Source: Phoronis australis (taxonomy: Eukaryota; Phoronida; Phoronidae). Taken from it: a DNA stretch of 61,402 nt. Within the stretch, counting starts at the first letter, position 1. Every line of letters starts with the position of its first letter. This document shows positions 56,780-61,402 of the stretch, in pieces. The stretch covers positions 1 to 61,402 of the forward strand of contig NMRA01000165.1 of assembly GCA_002633005.1 (NCBI GenBank), written 5' to 3'. The notes beneath the pieces were generated by a model, which saw only the letters and a program-made list of their open reading frames with translations, made no database searches and had not been told where the DNA came from. The translations under genes were made by a program, and so were the position numbers.

Positions 56780-57800
56780 TTCCTTTTCCCATAGTTCTTC
56801 TGCTTTATTTGGGGGAGCTTTCCACGTTTGATCGCATCTGCAGTGGCAGTGACGAGCTCAACCACGGGAACCGAACCAGAACCACCGGGCCAAGGTGTGC
56901 AATACAAAAAGCCGAAAGACGACATCAGTAATGATGAAAAGAAAGCACTGGATAACCTTAGAAATGACAAGAACATTGCCTGCTTACCAGCAGAAAAAGG
57001 CAGACGTGTGGTGATTATGAACAAGTGCTGTAGTGGGGCGTAGGCGCACGTAGGCGCAGCCAACAACCTTGTGGCATTTGAAAGTAGCGCCTACGCACCG
57101 CAAGTTACGTTCAGTGCTCAATGTGATACAGTGGGCTGTGGGTGCTTACCTCTAATTTTACCACTACCGCACTGAAGATACATAAGCCAGAACCTACACG
57201 TATACCAGTTAGGCCGATCGTAAGCTGCATTGACATTGTCACTTACAACATCGCTAAATTTATATCCAGAATCATCTCACCCCTAGTTGCCTTGTCTCGA
57301 TACCACGTAAAGAACACTCAGTCCTTCGTTAAGTACATAGAAAACATAGTGGTGGAAGAAGATGAGAGCATTACATCCTATGATGTGAGTGCTTTATTCT
57401 CTTGTGTACCCCCGATGACGCTTTAGCGGTTGTTAGAGAACGCTTACAACAGGATAATTCCCTGAGTGACAGAACCCCCTTGTCGGTAGACGACATTTGT
57501 CAGCTACTAGATCTAACGCTTAAGTCATCCAGACCAATGGGTGTGCTATTGGCTTCCCTGTTTCCCCTATTGTGGTGAACTTATGCGTGGATGATACTTT
57601 TGTAGTTCTCAGAAATTCTGAAAAGGCAGGGTTCTTCGAACACATTAATCAGTGTGACATTAACATCAAGTTTACCCAGGAGGAATCTAGAGACAACTCA
57701 TTACCGTTCCTGGATTGATTAGTGACTTTTGTAAATAGTCCAGTCATTCTACGGGTAACTCGGAAAAAAATAGCAACAGAAGGTTTTATTGCATAAATCG
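56780..57800 (+). mobile_element. Penelope-like retroelement remnant 2
   Basis: Pieces in different frames: NDEKKALDNLRND with CLPAEKGRRVVIMNK (about 56930-57025), KIHKPEPTRIPVRPIVSC (57175-57230), SPLVALSRYHVKNTQSFV, ITSYDVSALFSCVPP (57370-57415), then RTPLSVDDICQLLDL (57466-57515) and VDDTFVVLRN (57585-57615). These are successive Penelope-type reverse-transcriptase blocks. Blocks between about 57520 and 57585 are shortened and the element stops at about 57715, so it is dead. It belongs to the same class as 34590-35550 but covers the more 5' part of the polymerase. Confidence 0.75.
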
Positions 57801-57865
57801 TATCCTTTCACAACCCTTAGTGGGAAAAAAGTCTACAGGAATCAGAGTGGCGGAAGTTGGTTTTT

Positions 57866-58700
57866 CAAGATGGCAGACAAAATGGCCGCCAGAATGTGAT
57901 AGAGTAAAAATTCAAAAAGGTTTACGTATGTTTTGTTGGTCAACAAATCCATTGGAAACGGTTTTGCATGGCTGTGGTGACACCGTCCGCCATTTTCCAA
58001 GATGGCCGCCAAATTTACTTGAGTCGCACACTTTGCACGAACAGATTAGTGTGTCGTCTTGCTTCAAACGTCGCATCATAGGTTTTCTGGGTCGACTAAT
58101 CCATTGAGATTCATTGCATTTGGCACTACTGATTACTTCCACCATTTCCAAGATGGCATACAAAATGGCCGCCAGGTTTGCAAATGATCATTATAACTCG
58201 AGAGTGGAATGTGATAGAGTAAAAATTCAAAAAGGTTTACCTATCTTTTGTGGGTCAAAGATCCATTGGAAAAGTTTTTCACCATCAGGCATTTTCCAAG
58301 ATGTTCTCCAAAACTCTTTCGAATCGCACAACAGATTAGTGTGTCTTTCGTCAAACATTGTACCATAGGTTTTCTGGGTCGACTAATCCATTTAGACTCA
58401 ATGCATTTGGCTCTAATCATTACTTCCACCATCTTCTAAGATGGCCACCAAATAGTTGCTTCGTGTAAGAACTTCAGATTCCAGAGACACGCCATATCAT
58501 GACTTTTTTAGGTCAGCACGTCCATTACAATAATTTTTGTCTGGCTCTTGATGATTACAACGACCATTTTCAAGATGGTTTCAAGAAAAACTTATTTGGG
58601 TCAAAAACATCAGGTTTGCCTGGACTGAAGGATCATTCTCCTCCTGAAAAAATGTGCTGTATTGAAAATAACTCTCTGCAATTAATTCAGTGATCTAATA
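57866..58700. repeat. Tandem array, unit 285-293 bp, with ATGGCCGCC words
   Basis: Units start near 57866, 58149 and 58440 (the last partial and diverged). Each contains CAAGATGG...ACAAAATGGCCGCCA, GTGATAGAGTAAAAATTCAAAAAGG (in part), CATTTTCCAAGATG, ACAGATTAGTGTGTC and GGTTTTCTGGGTCGACTAAT words. No coding capacity. Confidence 0.75.
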
Positions 58701-58829
58701 TCCACACTGTCTGTGTCACTTCCAGTTAGTTGTAAATGCTAGTAAATCTATACACAATCAACCAGTATTTACACAACTAATCTCTGGAAACTGAGAATGA
58801 ATTGCTGCAGCTAAAATCACGGTATTATC

Positions 58830-60870
58830 AACATGCAACCGAGTATGGCAATCCTAACTTCTTGCAAGTACATCTCTTGACACTGCAGTTAGTCTTACAC
58901 AAGCATCTCGCTACTTTCAGCAGGTTCTCTGGTGCTGCTGACTGATCCGTCTTCGTGGGAATGAATTTTGTACCTGCCAGCATCCATCCCTAATACAGCG
59001 AGTCTAGGCCACTGCCATGGAAACTTGACCGCTCTTGCTCTTGATAATATGTCCCGACAGCTTGGAATTTAGCTACTGCAGAAAGTTGGTGATAATGACT
59101 GTATTTGGACTGTGGCTAGTCTGACACCTCATCCACAAATCGCCTGTATCGCAAGTCATCCAAATTTTCAGAGCCAGTATCGCCATGAAGCACAGATACA
59201 ACTCTTAACAGCTTCAAATATGTCTTGCTTCGACTGCATGTGTCTAGTGAATACGCTTACTAGAGTTTTTGCAGAATTCTCGATCACGCAGTTTCTTGAA
59301 TGGTAGAGCCTTTGCTAATACCGAACAGCTGTAATGTTGTGTTGCAACCACCTATTGCATGCGCAAATGGCAAAACTGCGCAAGTTTCAACACCAAGAAA
59401 CAACTGTAGTTCCTTGATGCCCCAGATTCTCCTCTTGCATTGTTGCCTCTTGTCAAATTTCATGAACATTGGAATTTGTTGTGAAGTAGCATGGTAACGC
59501 AAAAGAACCAACAAGTCTGTATCGTCTGCAATAAGGGTAGTTGGACCTTGTGCTGCGTTCTCTACTGCTGTTCCCACAATTAAAACATCTGCGTAACCTT
59601 GAGCTTGTACCACTTTGAGACCAGCATTTGCTAGCAAACTTGACAAGAAGTGAATGAATCGTTGTTTGTTTTTGCTCTTTGCAAAAAATGTTCCTTTTTT
59701 ACACGATCACCATGTCACCATTGAAGTGAACTTCAGTTCCAACCACCCCACCCAGTCTTCGAACATGAGAGACATCTTTAGTTGATGGTCCATCTCAGAA
59801 ACCATCAAAAACAACAGTAGGCTGGGTGCACTAGCTGATGTAATCCACATAAGCTCTACCAAATGACTGAAACGTTGCACCTCTAGGCTATGGAATACGG
59901 TGAAAGAGAGAACCGCCGTGGATTATATGCATCACCGTGTTTTCTGGAAATTGAATCCTCAGGTAGTCCCCCATTGGACCAGAGTGCATCAGCTCATACT
60001 GAATTATTAGCTACTCTAGGAAGACAAGATGTATCAAAAAGAGCCCGGGAACAAAAAGATAGCTCAAACTTCAAAAGGCTTGATGAACTTTTATTGTTAT
60101 TGTCTTTTGCAGCTGTCAGGATTCGCTGAAATAGCAGTCGTGGATCCACTTGTGTAAAATTACTATTAGCAGCATGAACTGATTGACTTGTCATTGCCAC
60201 AACCTTGTCTTTCTTTCTTTCTGAATGTGAAGTCTTTCACACTTGACCCTTCCATAGACAACTGAACCGCCTTCTCCACTTCTCTGGCATTTTCGGCACT
60301 GACGCTTTTGCCTGCAGTTACACCAGTGGCGATGTTCTGTAATCTTTCTCTTTAAAATGGGTTACTGTTGTGGAGGAACCCAACAAGGCTGCGGATGTCT
60401 TTGTCGTCACGCGTCTGTCTTGCCTGGGTACATTCTTTATGCTGCTGACTTGTTTCACAACTCAAGTTTGTCACAGTCTGCGTGGCACCATTTATACTTG
60501 AGCATGCCGGCAAGGAAAGCAGCCACGGTGCACTCTCTGTATCTCCCATTTCGCAACCTGTAGTTAAACCTTCTGTTGTTTTAATACTTTCCATGAGCGT
60601 TTGTTCAATTACAAGATCATATCTCATTATGACAAGCCTGCCCAGAATCTGTCACTTTGTCTTACGGTGTGTTGGCCGTAGACGTCTGGACGGGTGTCTT
60701 TGAGTTGCTACGTCTGCTGCAAGTATTTGTATGAAGATTTTGCATAAGAGTTGTGACCAGCAGCTGCAAAGTAAGGTAGCATTTACATTTCAGAAACTGC
60801 TTTTAGGTGAAGCTCCCAATCTGACGTTATTTCTGCTTTTAAAAAAGTCGAAGGATGCCGGTCATCTTGT
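58830..60870 (-). pseudogene. PIN/FEN-like nuclease-family protein, disrupted, minus strand
   Basis: Read from 60870 down: SDWELHLKAVSEM block, a VRQSD block, then frame 60627-60352 (DLVIEQTLMESIKTTEGL, QARQTRDDKDI, FLHNSNPF), 60200-59994 (FTQVDPRLLFQRIL), a block near 59880-59700 with two in-frame stops (PTVVFDG...GPSTKDVSHVRRLGG), and the 120-codon frame 59646-59284 holding the nuclease core: GYADVLIVGTAV and ADDTDLLVLL, whose Asp residues match PIN/FEN metal ligands, plus AHAIGGCNTT. The last part (58960-58830) is cysteine-rich (CLCKTNCSVKRCTCKK). The whole length of the family is covered but by at least five frames. It is a diverged relative of 9120-11002. Confidence 0.7.
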
Positions 60871-61402
60871 ACTGTAGCCAAAGACTAATGATTCGACTTT
60901 GCAAGGACAAGACTGATTTATGTGCTTCCACTTTTTATGGATACCCACAAGACATTCCGACGAGCATACATCGTCGCACACACACGTCATGCCAGCAATA
61001 AGATCATTATACCGCTTCAAACTGTTGTGTATCTTACTTTGTCAAATAAAGTAGACACTCCATTAACTATGCAGTGAAACTAACAGAATTGAACTGAACA
61101 CTGAACTGATTTATTCTACATATCATCACAATATATATACACACAACTACATAACAACATATGATGCGTTACCTATGACACACTTCCTGTACTAGGAATC
61201 GCATGGCATAATACCAATTAAACTACTAAACTCATAAACAATAACAACCTACAAACATCCTGTTATTGTGTGACTAAGTACACAACACTCTCCCTCACTA
61301 AATATAAAGTAGGCTCTTGTTAAGAAAATAAACTAATCAAGTTCACTATATCAATTACATGCACACTAACATATTAGTCATCATATCCAAATCTAACAGG
61401 TT
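60871..61402. other. Right-end stretch without a gene
   Basis: AT-rich; no coding block recognised. It may contain upstream sequence of the minus-strand PIN-family copy. Confidence 0.4.

Overview
The window is nuclear DNA from an invertebrate animal. Coding sequence is split by GT-AG introns, much of the rest is decayed LINEs, Penelope-like elements, palindromic and terminal-inverted-repeat (TIR) elements, and there is a Polinton (Maverick) relic. No operon-like packing is present. Protein families resemble those of marine invertebrates, and TAGGCCTA-like words recur, so a deuterostome or lophotrochozoan is plausible; this is inference and no species is claimed. An 888-base gap lies at 15440-16327, and single Ns at 3453, 6578 and 7994 mark suspicious joins.

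Three probable host genes are visible, all on the plus strand. (1) A Fic-domain protein at 1465-2445 has an intact catalytic motif. (2) A TKL/RIPK-like protein kinase has seven exons from 12907 to 29608; its catalytic loop is HSD rather than HRD (non-RD), and its first coding intron is about 13.7 kb and packed with transposons. (3) A PARP9/PARP14-like KH plus macro-domain protein runs from 36243 to 54478; four exons join in frame to give 705 residues with no PARP catalytic domain.

Layout: 1-345 is a nearly perfect palindromic element. 1465-3170 is the Fic gene followed directly by a decayed Polinton capsid-like and protease remnant. 3111-4340 holds degenerate repeats. 4517-8492 is a LINE remnant present in direct and inverted copies whose breakpoints fall on N bases. 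9120-11002 is a broken member of a multicopy PIN/FEN-like nuclease family. 12907-29608 is the kinase gene, whose first intron holds a LINE with target-site duplications, a nuclear-receptor-site-rich tandem element and two further LINEs. 30070-31848 is a TIR element with a second copy at 49410-51910. 33266-34235 is a TIR element filled with a tandem array. 34590-35550 is a Penelope-like remnant. 36243-54478 is the macro/KH gene, whose introns hold a C2H2, DDE-transposase-like pseudogene, TIR element copy 2 and a perfect 70-bp hairpin. From 56 kb to the end lie a LINE tail, a second Penelope-like remnant, a tandem array of ATGGCCGCC-like words, and a second PIN-family pseudogene on the minus strand.

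Fic, non-RD kinase and macro-domain proteins are each used elsewhere in protein AMPylation, immune signalling and ADP-ribose signalling. Their proximity in a transposon-rich region could be an innate-immunity or stress locus, but the sequence does not show that they act together.
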